Shown here: positions 1 through 8,001 of the stretch, piece by piece
How the letters are laid out: each line of letters opens with the position of its first letter
Numbering within the stretch: position 1 is the stretch's first letter
Source of the DNA: Treponema sp.
Lineage (GTDB): Bacteria > Spirochaetota > Spirochaetia > Treponematales > Treponemataceae
NCBI GenBank assembly: GCA_024400955.1
Contig: JAKSLY010000026.1
Span: 1-35,342 of the forward strand
Direction: 5' to 3'
Length of the DNA stretch: 35,342 nucleotides
The notes under the pieces: generated by a model
The model's database searches: none
Told to the model about the DNA's origin: nothing
Seen by the model: only the letters and a program-made list of their open reading frames with translations
Translations under genes and position numbers: made by a program

Positions 1-64
1 CCTTGTTCTTCAATGTACATCCAGGAAAGTAAGAATAAGTTAGTGTGTTTGTCTGTTCACTCAT
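1..64 (-). CDS. Start of an HdrB-like (CCG-domain) Fe-S protein gene, cut by the window edge
   Basis: On the minus strand an ATG (positions 62-64) follows a GGGAG ribosome binding site (71-75) and opens a frame of 21 codons to the window edge. The peptide begins MSEQTNTLTYSYFPGCTLKN. The YFPGCTLK stretch is typical of the first Cys-rich motif of heterodisulfide-reductase subunit B-like and related fumarate/succinate-type Fe-S subunits. It lies downstream of fumC in the same direction, so it may serve electron transfer to fumarate. Only the N-terminus is visible, so the family call rests on one motif and the position. Confidence 0.55.
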   Translation of the reverse strand, partial: MSEQTNTLTYSYFPGCTLKNK

Positions 65-93
65 TCTTTTCTCCCAAAAGATATGTAGGATCC

Positions 94-161
94 CTGAGCA
101 TGTCGAAGGGTCCGTTATTTAATTATTTATTTTAAGAACCAGGGTGCTTCGACAGGCTCAG
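94..161. repeat. REP-like inverted repeat (CTGAGC-TGTCGAAG type)
   Basis: CTGAGCATGTCGAAG at 94-108 and CTTCGACAGGCTCAG at 147-161 are inverted copies matching at 14 of 15 positions, separated by an AT-rich loop of 38 bases. This motif recurs in intergenic regions of many unrelated bacteria. It lies between fumC and the HdrB-like gene and could fold in their transcript. Confidence 0.7.
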
Positions 162-183
162 CATTCCTGATTCCTAAGTTTTT

Positions 184-1563
184 TTATTTTGCCATCTGTT
201 CCGGATGGAATACCTTGTCAAACTCTGCAGGAGTCATGAAACCAAGCTGAACACATGCATCCTTGAGGGAAATGTTCTTTTCATAAGCCAGGTGACTTGT
301 TTTTGCAGCGTTTTCATAACCGATGTATGGATTGAGGGCTGTTACGAGCATCAAGGAGTTGTAAAGGTTGAAGTGCATCTTTTCCTTGTTTGCCGTGATT
401 CCTACTGCACAGTTGTTGTTGAAGCTTACCATTACTTCTGCAAGGAGTCTTACAGACTGGAGGAAGTTGTATGCGATTACAGGCATGAACACGTTGAGTT
501 CAAAGTTACCCTGTGATGCTGCCATTCCAACTGCTGCATCGTTACCCATAACCTGAACTGCAACCATTGTCATGGCTTCGCACTGAGTTGGGTTAACCTT
601 TCCAGGCATGATTGAAGAACCAGGTTCGTTTTCTGGAATGTGGATTTCTCCGATTCCGCAGCGAGGACCAGAAGCAAGCCAGCGAACATCGTTTGCAATC
701 TTCATGAGGTCTGCTGCAAGAGCCTTGAGTCCACCGTGGGCAAATGCAATTTCGTCCTTTGATGTAAGGGCATGGAACTTGTTAGGTGCTGTAACGAACT
801 TCTTTCCTGTAAGTTCAGAAACCTTTTCTGCAACAAGCTTGTCAAATCCCTTAGGTGCGTTAAGACCTGTGCCGACTGCTGTACCGCCGAGGGCAAGCTG
901 CTTTAGGTAAGGAAGTGTAGACTTGAGCATTTCCTTGTCGCGTTCAAGGGAAGTTCTCCATCCAGAGATTTCCTGACTGAACTGGATAGGTACAGCATCC
1001 TGAAGGTGTGTACGTCCAGACTTGACGATTCCCTTGTTAACTTTTTCAAGGTTCTTGAATGTGTCAACGAGAAGGTCGATGGCAGGGAAGAGCTTGTCTT
1101 CAAGTTCAACAACTGCTGCAATGTGCATTGCTGTCGGGAATGTGTCGTTTGATGACTGAGACATGTTGATGTCGTCATTTGGATGACAGATTTTTTCTCC
1201 GGCGATTTGATTTGCACGGTTTGCAACAACTTCGTTGCAGTTCATGTTTGACTGTGTACCTGAACCTGTCTGCCATACAACGAGAGGGAAGTTTTCGTTG
1301 AGGGAACCGCTGATTACTTCATCACATGCCTTTGAAATTGCCTTAAGCTTTTTATTTGTCATTTTTTCAGGCTTGAGGGCATTGTTAGCCATTGCTGCTG
1401 CCTTCTTGAGGTAGCCGAAAGCCTTTGTGATTTCGCGAGGCATTGTTTCGATGCCAACACCAATGAGGAAGTTTTCGTGGCTGCGTTCTGTCTGGGCGCC
1501 CCAGAGCTTGTCTGCAGGAACCTTTACTTCGCCCATTGAGTCATGTTCGATTCTGTATTCCAT
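184..1563 (-). CDS. fumC: Fumarate hydratase, class II
   Basis: The product (459 aa) is a class II fumarase, which interconverts L-malate and fumarate as a cytosolic homotetramer without an Fe-S cluster. It has the family blocks TGSGTQSNMN (about 99-108), QSSNDTFPTAMH (about 136-147), SGRTH with the conserved His at 186, and the signature GSSIMPGKVN (315-324) containing the catalytic-loop serine. Length is normal for the family. The frame could begin four codons earlier at TTG, but the ATG at 1563 has a GGAG six bases upstream and is preferred. It lies 15 bases behind mdh, so the two are probably co-transcribed and together carry oxaloacetate to malate to fumarate. Confidence 0.96.
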   Translation of the reverse strand: MEYRIEHDSMGEVKVPADKLWGAQTERSHENFLIGVGIETMPREITKAFGYLKKAAAMANNALKPEKMTNKKLKAISKACDEVISGSLNENFPLVVWQTGSGTQSNMNCNEVVANRANQIAGEKICHPNDDINMSQSSNDTFPTAMHIAAVVELEDKLFPAIDLLVDTFKNLEKVNKGIVKSGRTHLQDAVPIQFSQEISGWRTSLERDKEMLKSTLPYLKQLALGGTAVGTGLNAPKGFDKLVAEKVSELTGKKFVTAPNKFHALTSKDEIAFAHGGLKALAADLMKIANDVRWLASGPRCGIGEIHIPENEPGSSIMPGKVNPTQCEAMTMVAVQVMGNDAAVGMAASQGNFELNVFMPVIAYNFLQSVRLLAEVMVSFNNNCAVGITANKEKMHFNLYNSLMLVTALNPYIGYENAAKTSHLAYEKNISLKDACVQLGFMTPAEFDKVFHPEQMAK

Positions 1564-1578
1564 CGTGTTCTCCAAATA

Positions 1579-2520
1579 TTAGTTAAAGTCCAGCTGAGCG
1601 ATTACGTTCTTGAGAGCGTCTGCAGATGCCTTGAGCTTTGCAACTTCTTCATCTGTAAGGGCAGGAGCAAGGCGTCCTTCTACACCGTTTCCGCCTACAA
1701 CTGTTGGGATTGAAAGACATACGTCTTCGATTCCGTATTCACCCTTGAGCATTGTAGAAACGATTGTTACGGATGGTGTGTTGTTCTTGATGAGTTCGCA
1801 GAGCTTTGCTGTTGTAACGCCGATAGCGTAGTTTGTGCACTTCTTTGCCTCGATGATCATTCCGCCTGACTTGCGAACGTATTCTTCAACTTCGTCGCGG
1901 TTAAGTTCCTGGTGCTTGTTGCCAACTGCATTGTTGTAGTCGTCAACTGGAACTGATGCGATGTTTACAAGTGACCAAGGTACGAATGAAGAATCACCGT
2001 GTTCACCGAATACGTAAGCGTGAAGGTTTGTCTGTCCGATTCCGTATTCATCGGCAATCTTTGTGCGAAGGCGTGCTGTGTCAAGGAGTGTACCTGTACC
2101 GATGATGTGGTTTGCAGGGATGTTTGATGACTTTGCAAGCTGATATGTGAGAACGTCAACAGGGTTTGCAACGAGAACGTAGATTGCGTCTGGTGCTGCC
2201 TTTGTAATCTGTGGAATGATTGACTTGAAGATGTTTACGTTTGTCTGTGCAAGGTCGAGACGAGACTGTCCTGGCTTGCGTCCAACACCTGAAGTGATTA
2301 CAACGATGTCGGAATTCTTTGCATCTTCATAAGTTCCTGCGTGGATGTTTACAGGAGCCATGTAAGGTGTACCCTGGCGGATATCCATTGCTTCACCCTT
2401 TGCGCGCTTTTCATCGATGTCGATGAGAACGATTTCTGTTGCAATTCCCTTAAGACAGAGGGCATAAGCTACAGAAGAGCCTACCTGTCCGGCTCCAATA
2501 ATTGTAATTTTGTTTGCCAT
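1579..2520 (-). CDS. mdh: Malate dehydrogenase (LDH-like fold, Arg at the substrate-specificity position)
   Basis: This is a 313-aa NAD-dependent 2-hydroxyacid dehydrogenase of the LDH/MDH superfamily. The Rossmann motif GAGQVGSS is at 9-16. The catalytic residues are Asp147, Arg150 and His174 (FGEHGDSS), with Asn119 and substrate-binding Arg87. Overall wording is LDH-like (GTGTLLDTAR, FGEHGD, a Thr before the NYAIG stretch). The loop position equivalent to LDH Gln102 is instead Arg81 (GVGRKPGQSR), the residue that selects oxaloacetate/malate. The neighbouring fumarase agrees with malate dehydrogenase. An automated pipeline could well label it L-lactate dehydrogenase. AGGAG precedes the ATG. 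Confidence 0.85.
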   Translation of the reverse strand: MANKITIIGAGQVGSSVAYALCLKGIATEIVLIDIDEKRAKGEAMDIRQGTPYMAPVNIHAGTYEDAKNSDIVVITSGVGRKPGQSRLDLAQTNVNIFKSIIPQITKAAPDAIYVLVANPVDVLTYQLAKSSNIPANHIIGTGTLLDTARLRTKIADEYGIGQTNLHAYVFGEHGDSSFVPWSLVNIASVPVDDYNNAVGNKHQELNRDEVEEYVRKSGGMIIEAKKCTNYAIGVTTAKLCELIKNNTPSVTIVSTMLKGEYGIEDVCLSIPTVVGGNGVEGRLAPALTDEEVAKLKASADALKNVIAQLDFN

Positions 2521-2596
2521 ATAAATCTCCTGTTTAAAACGGGTTACGTTTTATTGGTATAAAGAACCGCTATTAGTACATAACAATCCAATCCAT

Positions 2597-2625
2597 ATGA
2601 TAAAGTAAAAGGTTCGAATTGTTAA
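2597..2625 (-). promoter_or_regulatory. Candidate sigma70-type promoter for mdh-fumC
   Basis: On the minus strand TTAACA (complement of 2620-2625) and TATCAT (complement of 2597-2602) are separated by exactly 17 bases; each matches consensus at 5 of 6 positions. The predicted start is near 2590, giving a leader of about 70 bases. A weaker alternative (TTGTTA, 17 bases, TTTATA) lies at 2558-2586. Confidence 0.55.
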
Positions 2626-2683
2626 GTGAAAAATACAAGGAAATTCTTTTTACGGAAGAATTTATGTCTTTTTGGCATAATAC

Positions 2684-2699
2684 TGTGAAATTTTACACA
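2684..2699. promoter_or_regulatory. CRP-like palindrome, box 1
   Basis: TGTGA-AATTTT-ACACA lies inside a wider ACTGTG...CACAGT palindrome. It matches the cAMP-receptor-protein consensus TGTGA-N6-TCACA except for the first base of the right half-site. Its centre (2691.5) is about 101 bp upstream of the predicted mdh start. Confidence 0.6.
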
Positions 2700-2714
2700 G
2701 TTACGGAAAATTAT

Positions 2715-2730
2715 TGTGAATTATTTCACA
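2715..2730. promoter_or_regulatory. CRP-like palindrome, box 2 (perfect consensus half-sites)
   Basis: TGTGA-ATTATT-TCACA is a full match to the E. coli-type CRP core. Its centre lies 31 bp, about three helical turns, from box 1. It is in the intergenic region shared with the adenylate cyclase gene, about 180 bp upstream of that gene's predicted transcription start. Confidence 0.65.
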
Positions 2731-2731
2731 G

Positions 2732-2857
2732 ATGGTGACTTGGGGAGGCTCCGGAATGTTCTATGGTGACTTCAGGGATTCCGTGGGGACGGGGAATTCA
2801 TTCCGTTGCCGGCGGGTTTTTCCCTGTTACCGGCGTTTTTGAGTTCCGATTGTTACC
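2732..2857. repeat. Short phased repeats in the mdh/cyclase intergenic region
   Basis: The gap 2521-2993 holds no gene on either strand. Besides promoters and CRP-like boxes it contains ATGGTGACTT twice (2732-2741 and 2763-2772, offset 31). It also has GTTRCC three times: two copies within longer GTT(G/A)CCGGCG-T-rich units at 2805 and 2826 (offset 21) and a shorter one at 2852. Spacings near whole helical turns suggest protein binding, but no family is recognised. Confidence 0.4.
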
Positions 2858-2866
2858 ATGGAATCA

Positions 2867-2896
2867 TTGACCTGATTCTTGCTAAGTTGGTATAAT
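2867..2896 (+). promoter_or_regulatory. Extended -10 sigma70 promoter for the cyclase-FecR operon
   Basis: TTGACC (2867-2872), an 18-base spacer and a perfect TATAAT (2891-2896) preceded by TGG form an extended -10 promoter. The start would be near 2903, leaving about 90 bases of leader before the cyclase ATG. Confidence 0.7.
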
Positions 2897-2993
2897 CAAT
2901 GGGTTTTGTCAGTTGGAATTTTTCTTTGCCTTGCCTAATTGCCGGTGCAGTGAAAAATGGCTATCTATCAAAAAAAAGTGGTACAAGTAATAA

Positions 2994-5147
2994 ATGTCAA
3001 ATAATTCCAGGGCCTTGAGGGTCAGGTACTCCCTTGGCTTTAAGCTTTCCGTAATCATCGGGCTTATTGTGCTCGTGTCTTTGGGTTCCGTCACTCTGCT
3101 CAACAGCCTCCTTGTAGGCCAGGACGTGCAGATTACTGCGGAAGAGAACAATCTTTCTACCAACACCCGTGCCGCAGAAACAGTGGATGACAAGCTTTCT
3201 TCCATAAGGGCCAACGTCTTCCAGCTTCTGGACCTTCTGAGCGTTGTTTCCGGGGGAAGAAATTCGGTTCTTGCAAAGCAGGCAGAGGCATTCTTCTTTG
3301 AAAGGAACACGGCCATCGGTTTTATCTACATCATTTCCCAGGATTCCCTCAGTAATGACGTTTCTTCCGACCAGAGAATCACCAATGCAAAGTTCTTTAC
3401 TTCCAATGAGCTTGAACTTTCTTCTATTAATAATGCACTGGAAGCCAATGCAGACAAGATTGCACGTTCTTGTGCCGGAGAAACCATTGCAGCCAACATT
3501 TCGCCTTTTTTTGGAATTCCTTCCATGGCACTTTTCTTTCCATATAAAGAGAACGGTTATGACCAGACCTGTATAATCGGATTTTCCATCGAGACCATAA
3601 GCGACATCCTTGGTTCAAACTCCATAAACACAACTTTTGTAATCAATGATTCTGATGAGCTTCTTTCCCATCCCGATACTGACAGGGTTCTTGCAGGGGA
3701 GAGCATGGGCTCATATCCGCTGGTTTCGGAAATGCGTATCAACAACCAGAACAACGAAGACAGCCGCCAGATTCCCTACAATGTTCTTTCTGAGGATGGA
3801 AAGTCACTCAGCTTTTTTGGTGCCTACGAGAAGATTTCCTTTGCGGACATTGTGGTCCTTACGACGGTTCCACTGGATACGGTTCTTGAGGCCGTACGCA
3901 ATACAAGACGGAACAACATCTACCTTACGCTGGCAGTTTTCTTCCTTTCGGTCATCATAATCCTGGTTTATTCACGCCTTGAGATTTCCAAGCCCCTTGG
4001 ACGCCTTACCAATGCTGCCATGGACATTCAGGACGGTAACTTTGAGACCCATATTTTTGACAAGCTAAAGCTGAACCGTCATGACGAAATCGGGCTCCTG
4101 AACAAATCCACCAAGGACGAGCTGGGATTCCTGAACACCTTTGCAAAATTCACCAACAAGGGTGTTGCCAAGGCCATCGCAAGGAATGAAATCGACTTTG
4201 AGCCTCACCTTAAGGACATCACCATATTCTTCTCCGACATACGCGGCTTTACTGCCATTTCCGACGGCTTTAAGAACAAGTTTGGAAACGATTCCCCGCG
4301 TGAAATCATCGGCTTTCTCAATGACTACATGAGCCGAATGTGCGAGTGCATCTTCCTTAGCGGCGGCAACGTTGACAAGTTTGAAGGCGATGCCATCATG
4401 GCAGTTTGGGGAATCCTTCGCGATGACAAGCTGGACTATGAAAAGCTTGCCGAAGACGACCCAAAGCGCATTGAGGCTGAAAAAATCCACATGCAGCATG
4501 TACGTGAGGATGCAGTCAATGCATGCAAGGGTTCCATCGCCATGCGTTATGCCCTCATGAAGTACAACAAGGATGCAGCGGCCTTTACGGAAGCCCACAA
4601 GAACGAACCACGCGCCCAGTACAAGCCCCACATCAAGATTGGACGTGGTCTTAACACGGGTAGGGCAACTGCAGGTATCATGGGTTCAAAGGACAAGATG
4701 GAATATACTGCCATTGGTGATGCCGTAAACTTTGCAAGCCGTACGGAAGCTTCCAACAAGCCTTGTGGAACGGACATGCTCATTACCCAGGATACATACG
4801 ACCTGCTTAAGATGGATTATATCCGCTGTCCGGAAAACAACTTTACCATCAGGGAAGAAAACCTGGCCAATGAAATTGTGGTTGAGATGATTCCCGTGGA
4901 ATTTGAAGTAAAGGGAAAGGGCGCACAGCACTTTTACGGAGTGGTCAACATGCCTGCCTTTGACATAGAGGAATTTTTCCGCCAGGGAAATCCTGAATTC
5001 AAGGCTGACCCTGACTGCATCAAGGCCGTAGGCAAGCAGGGGCCTAAGACTTTGAATGAAGTGCGAATGATGCTTGGAATTGACATACCGGAATTTGACA
5101 AGGTTAATTTGAATGAAGAAGAAAACAAGATCCAGGTCAAGAAGTAG
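2994..5147 (+). CDS. Membrane-bound class IIIb adenylate cyclase with periplasmic sensor and HAMP linker
   Basis: The 717-aa protein should make cAMP from ATP. A TM segment (about 15-38) and a second (about 307-328) bracket a periplasmic region of some 270 residues, probably a Cache-like sensor. A HAMP-type linker (about 329-385) leads to the cytoplasmic class III cyclase domain (about 400-610). Metal-binding Asp415 (FFSDIRGFT) and Asp466 (FEGDAIMAV) are present. The adenine-selecting pair is Lys462 with Thr572 (YTAIGDAVN), and transition-state residues are Asn579 and Arg583. Lys plus Thr instead of Lys plus Asp marks class IIIb, whose studied members respond to bicarbonate or CO2. It is the first gene of a six-gene run, and its end overlaps the next gene by 35 bases. 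Confidence 0.88.
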   Translation: MSNNSRALRVRYSLGFKLSVIIGLIVLVSLGSVTLLNSLLVGQDVQITAEENNLSTNTRAAETVDDKLSSIRANVFQLLDLLSVVSGGRNSVLAKQAEAFFFERNTAIGFIYIISQDSLSNDVSSDQRITNAKFFTSNELELSSINNALEANADKIARSCAGETIAANISPFFGIPSMALFFPYKENGYDQTCIIGFSIETISDILGSNSINTTFVINDSDELLSHPDTDRVLAGESMGSYPLVSEMRINNQNNEDSRQIPYNVLSEDGKSLSFFGAYEKISFADIVVLTTVPLDTVLEAVRNTRRNNIYLTLAVFFLSVIIILVYSRLEISKPLGRLTNAAMDIQDGNFETHIFDKLKLNRHDEIGLLNKSTKDELGFLNTFAKFTNKGVAKAIARNEIDFEPHLKDITIFFSDIRGFTAISDGFKNKFGNDSPREIIGFLNDYMSRMCECIFLSGGNVDKFEGDAIMAVWGILRDDKLDYEKLAEDDPKRIEAEKIHMQHVREDAVNACKGSIAMRYALMKYNKDAAAFTEAHKNEPRAQYKPHIKIGRGLNTGRATAGIMGSKDKMEYTAIGDAVNFASRTEASNKPCGTDMLITQDTYDLLKMDYIRCPENNFTIREENLANEIVVEMIPVEFEVKGKGAQHFYGVVNMPAFDIEEFFRQGNPEFKADPDCIKAVGKQGPKTLNEVRMMLGIDIPEFDKVNLNEEENKIQVKK

Positions 5148-7992
5148 TTCCTTCCTGTTTGTCTATTCGCTTGTTTTCTGCAGCATCGGAGCTATTGTAA
5201 GTTCACATTTATTTTTCTCAAACTTTACCCGTTCACTGTTCCGCAACGAGGAACCTGTTGCAACAATTACATTTAAGTACAGGACGGCACAGCGCAAATT
5301 TCTTGACAGAACCGTGTGGGACCGCTTGCGCCAGCAGTCGCCGGTTTACAACGGGGATACGATTCACACTTCAGCACTTTCCGAAGCCACCATCTGGTTT
5401 ACCGACGGCAACGTGATGGAACTTTCAGAAAACACCATGGCCCAGGTTTTTGTTCAGGAAGACAAGACCCTGAAGGCTGACCTTATGGACGGTACGGCAT
5501 TCCTTGATTCTTCTTCCTCGGAGAATGGAATCATTGTTGCGTCAAAGGGTGTTGAGGTTGAACTTAAAAGCGGATCATCCCTGTCGGCAAAGACTACTGC
5601 TGATTCAGGCGTAAGCCTTCAGGTTGTTTCGGGGCAGGCCGTGGTTGGCACTGAGACCATTGGGGAGGGCAATTCCCTGGCCGTTGGGGAATCCGGGGAA
5701 CTTGTTCCCACAGTAAGCGTTGCAATTCCCCGTCCAAACGAAAAGATTCTCTATCATCATGATGAAATGGAAAAAGTTGCCTTCTCATGGAGCGCACAGA
5801 ATTTTGATTCCCAATCAGAACTGTTTCTTGAATTTTCTGCAGGAAGGAATTTTGCTGAGATTTCAAAAAAGATTTCTGTTTCGGACATTTCCTTTATTCG
5901 TGTTGAACTTCCGGAAGGGGTTCACTACTGGCGCCTTTCCGGTTCCGACAGGACCTTTGATTCTGGAAAGATTTCACTTATTCATTCTCCGTCCCCAAAA
6001 CTGGTAACTCCAGTTGAAGGATACACCTATTCCTACAGGACAAGGACTCCTGCCGTCAGGCTCATCTGGTCTGAATCTCCCTACGCTTCCACATACCGGG
6101 TCCTGATTGCAGACAATCCTTCATTCAGCAATCCGGCCATCGACCAGCGTTCTTCTAGCACTTCTTCCATAATTTCTTCCCTTGGAGAAGGCAAGTGGTA
6201 CTGGCAGGTTACGCCATATTACACCATCAACCAGGCGGGGTTTGAAGCTCCTTCCGAAACCGGTTCCTTTGTAATTGACCGGAAGGGAGTCCTTGAAAGT
6301 CCAAGGCTTTATGCCCCCCTTAACAATGGCATGGTCAATTCCGACGTGAACACAAAGGCAGTTTCATTTTCATGGAAGCAGGATCCGGAAGCCGTTTCCT
6401 ATTCCATAAGGATTTCAAAGAATTCAGACCTTTCTTCTCCAGAGATTGAAGAGCAGGTTAAGGACAATTACTTTAAGATTGGCGGCGGCTTCAGGAAAAT
6501 GCTTGGCGACGGCACCTGGTATTGGGCTGTCGAACAGAAGGACTCTGAGGGTAACACCTCAGCTCTTTCTGAAATCAGGCGAATCTACATTGTCCGCGGT
6601 AACATTGAGCAGCACCTTGTTGAACCTGCGTCAGGCTATGGGGTTGCTTCAAGCCTTATTAAGGACATGAAATTCACATGGAAGAAAAACATTCCCGAGA
6701 CTTTCAGGACGGAATTCCAGGTTGCCACAGACAGAAACTTCAGGAACATAATTCGTTCTATCGAAACTTCCGCAACTTCCATGGATGGACCTGACCTTTT
6801 GCCTGGTGAATATTTCTGGCGCATCAGGTCTTCCGATGTTTCGGGCGATGTGGTCCTTGAGTCTCCGGAAAGATCCATCCGCGTTCTGTCGAATTTGCCG
6901 CGCCCGGAACTTGTCATGCCAATGGATACGGCCTTTGCCCGCGAAACGCTTCCGTACGTATTCGAGTGGAACAGCATTGCCGATGCAGACTTCTATAAGT
7001 TCAGCCTGTACAGGGTTTCTGACAATTCCCTTGTTTATGAAGACACGGTTTACGATAACGTACTCAGGCTTAATCTTTATGGCAGCGAATTTACCGACAT
7101 GGCAATGTACCGCTATGAAGTTCAGCCAAAATCCATGGCAGTGGAAGGTGTCAGGTCCCGACTTTCCGGCCAGACAGCAAGCCGCAGCTTCCTTCTTGTC
7201 AAGGTTAAGCCGGTCAAGGTTACTTCCCCTGCAAATTATGCTTCCTATTCCGGAATTGATGCCATATTGAATCCTCCGGTTGTAAAGTGGGCTACCGATG
7301 CCAAGGTTGGTTCTGCACAGGTTATTGTTACGAAAACTCTTGACGGTAAGGAAACGGAAGTCCTTCGACTGCCAAGCGACAGGAATTTGAGGAAGGGTGA
7401 AGTTGCCCCACGGTCATTTGTCCTTGATACAAAGGATGGACTTCGCGAGGGTGACTACAGGATTGTCATTCATGCAACGACAGAGGAAGGCTATGACATA
7501 TCCAACATTGAGGAAAAATATGTCGGACATTTTAGTGTTTCAAGGATTTCGCCCCTTCCTCAGCCTTCGAGAACAAGTGCAACTCCTCCGGTATTTGATG
7601 TGGACTATCTTCGCATTCCGTCAAATCCGAGAACCGTTACCCTTGGTTGGGATAGGGTTGAAGATGCGACTGACTATTCCCTCAAGATCATAAGGCTTAA
7701 TCCGACTCCAAAGGTAAAGGAAAAAATCATAGTAGATGAACCTCACCTGGAAGATAATTTTTACGTGCTGAACATTCTTGAAATGGATGAGAACGACAGG
7801 CGCGATTTTTTGAAGGGTGAATACAAGTGGACTGTTGAGGCATTGAGAAGGGTTGATGCCGACAGGGATGGCAAGCTGGAAAAGGTTCTTCAGCATGGGG
7901 AAGTAAGGACGGACTATTTTGAAACCGACATTCTGAGTCCTCCACGGGTCAAGGCCGTAAAGCCAAAGAACAGCTTTACCCTTGAAAAATAG
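5113..7992 (+). CDS. Membrane-anchored FecR-domain protein with about seven fibronectin-like repeats
   Basis: A basic N-terminus and a hydrophobic segment (about 14-35) suggest a signal anchor with the rest outside the inner membrane. Residues about 55-195 carry a FecR domain, with the typical block NGDTIHTSALSEATIWFTDG. About seven beta-sandwich modules follow, each ending in an aromatic G-x-Y-W-x-V type strand (GVHYW, GKWYW, GTWYW, GEYFW, YRYEV, GDYRI, GEYKW, near residues 269, 360, 466, 565, 665, 779 and 903). FecR domains usually sense ligands for sigma factors, but no sigma/anti-sigma pair lies here. The protein may be a periplasmic scaffold or sensor. Its ATG lies inside the cyclase gene, suggesting translational coupling. 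The exact function is unknown. Confidence 0.8.
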   Translation: MKKKTRSRSRSSSFLFVYSLVFCSIGAIVSSHLFFSNFTRSLFRNEEPVATITFKYRTAQRKFLDRTVWDRLRQQSPVYNGDTIHTSALSEATIWFTDGNVMELSENTMAQVFVQEDKTLKADLMDGTAFLDSSSSENGIIVASKGVEVELKSGSSLSAKTTADSGVSLQVVSGQAVVGTETIGEGNSLAVGESGELVPTVSVAIPRPNEKILYHHDEMEKVAFSWSAQNFDSQSELFLEFSAGRNFAEISKKISVSDISFIRVELPEGVHYWRLSGSDRTFDSGKISLIHSPSPKLVTPVEGYTYSYRTRTPAVRLIWSESPYASTYRVLIADNPSFSNPAIDQRSSSTSSIISSLGEGKWYWQVTPYYTINQAGFEAPSETGSFVIDRKGVLESPRLYAPLNNGMVNSDVNTKAVSFSWKQDPEAVSYSIRISKNSDLSSPEIEEQVKDNYFKIGGGFRKMLGDGTWYWAVEQKDSEGNTSALSEIRRIYIVRGNIEQHLVEPASGYGVASSLIKDMKFTWKKNIPETFRTEFQVATDRNFRNIIRSIETSATSMDGPDLLPGEYFWRIRSSDVSGDVVLESPERSIRVLSNLPRPELVMPMDTAFARETLPYVFEWNSIADADFYKFSLYRVSDNSLVYEDTVYDNVLRLNLYGSEFTDMAMYRYEVQPKSMAVEGVRSRLSGQTASRSFLLVKVKPVKVTSPANYASYSGIDAILNPPVVKWATDAKVGSAQVIVTKTLDGKETEVLRLPSDRNLRKGEVAPRSFVLDTKDGLREGDYRIVIHATTEEGYDISNIEEKYVGHFSVSRISPLPQPSRTSATPPVFDVDYLRIPSNPRTVTLGWDRVEDATDYSLKIIRLNPTPKVKEKIIVDEPHLEDNFYVLNILEMDENDRRDFLKGEYKWTVEALRRVDADRDGKLEKVLQHGEVRTDYFETDILSPPRVKAVKPKNSFTLEK

Positions 7993-8001
7993 GATGCAGA
8001 A

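Noticed and set aside
1564..1575. TTG start giving fumC four more residues
   Set aside because: The ribosome binding site GGAG lies within these codons and is spaced for the ATG at 1563.
4065..4631. 188-codon minus-strand ORF opposite the cyclase domain
   Set aside because: It mirrors the conserved cyclase catalytic region and carries no recognisable signal.
5113..7992. FecR as a classical iron-uptake anti-sigma factor
   Set aside because: No ECF sigma factor or TonB receptor gene is nearby and the long repeat region is unlike FecR anti-sigma proteins.
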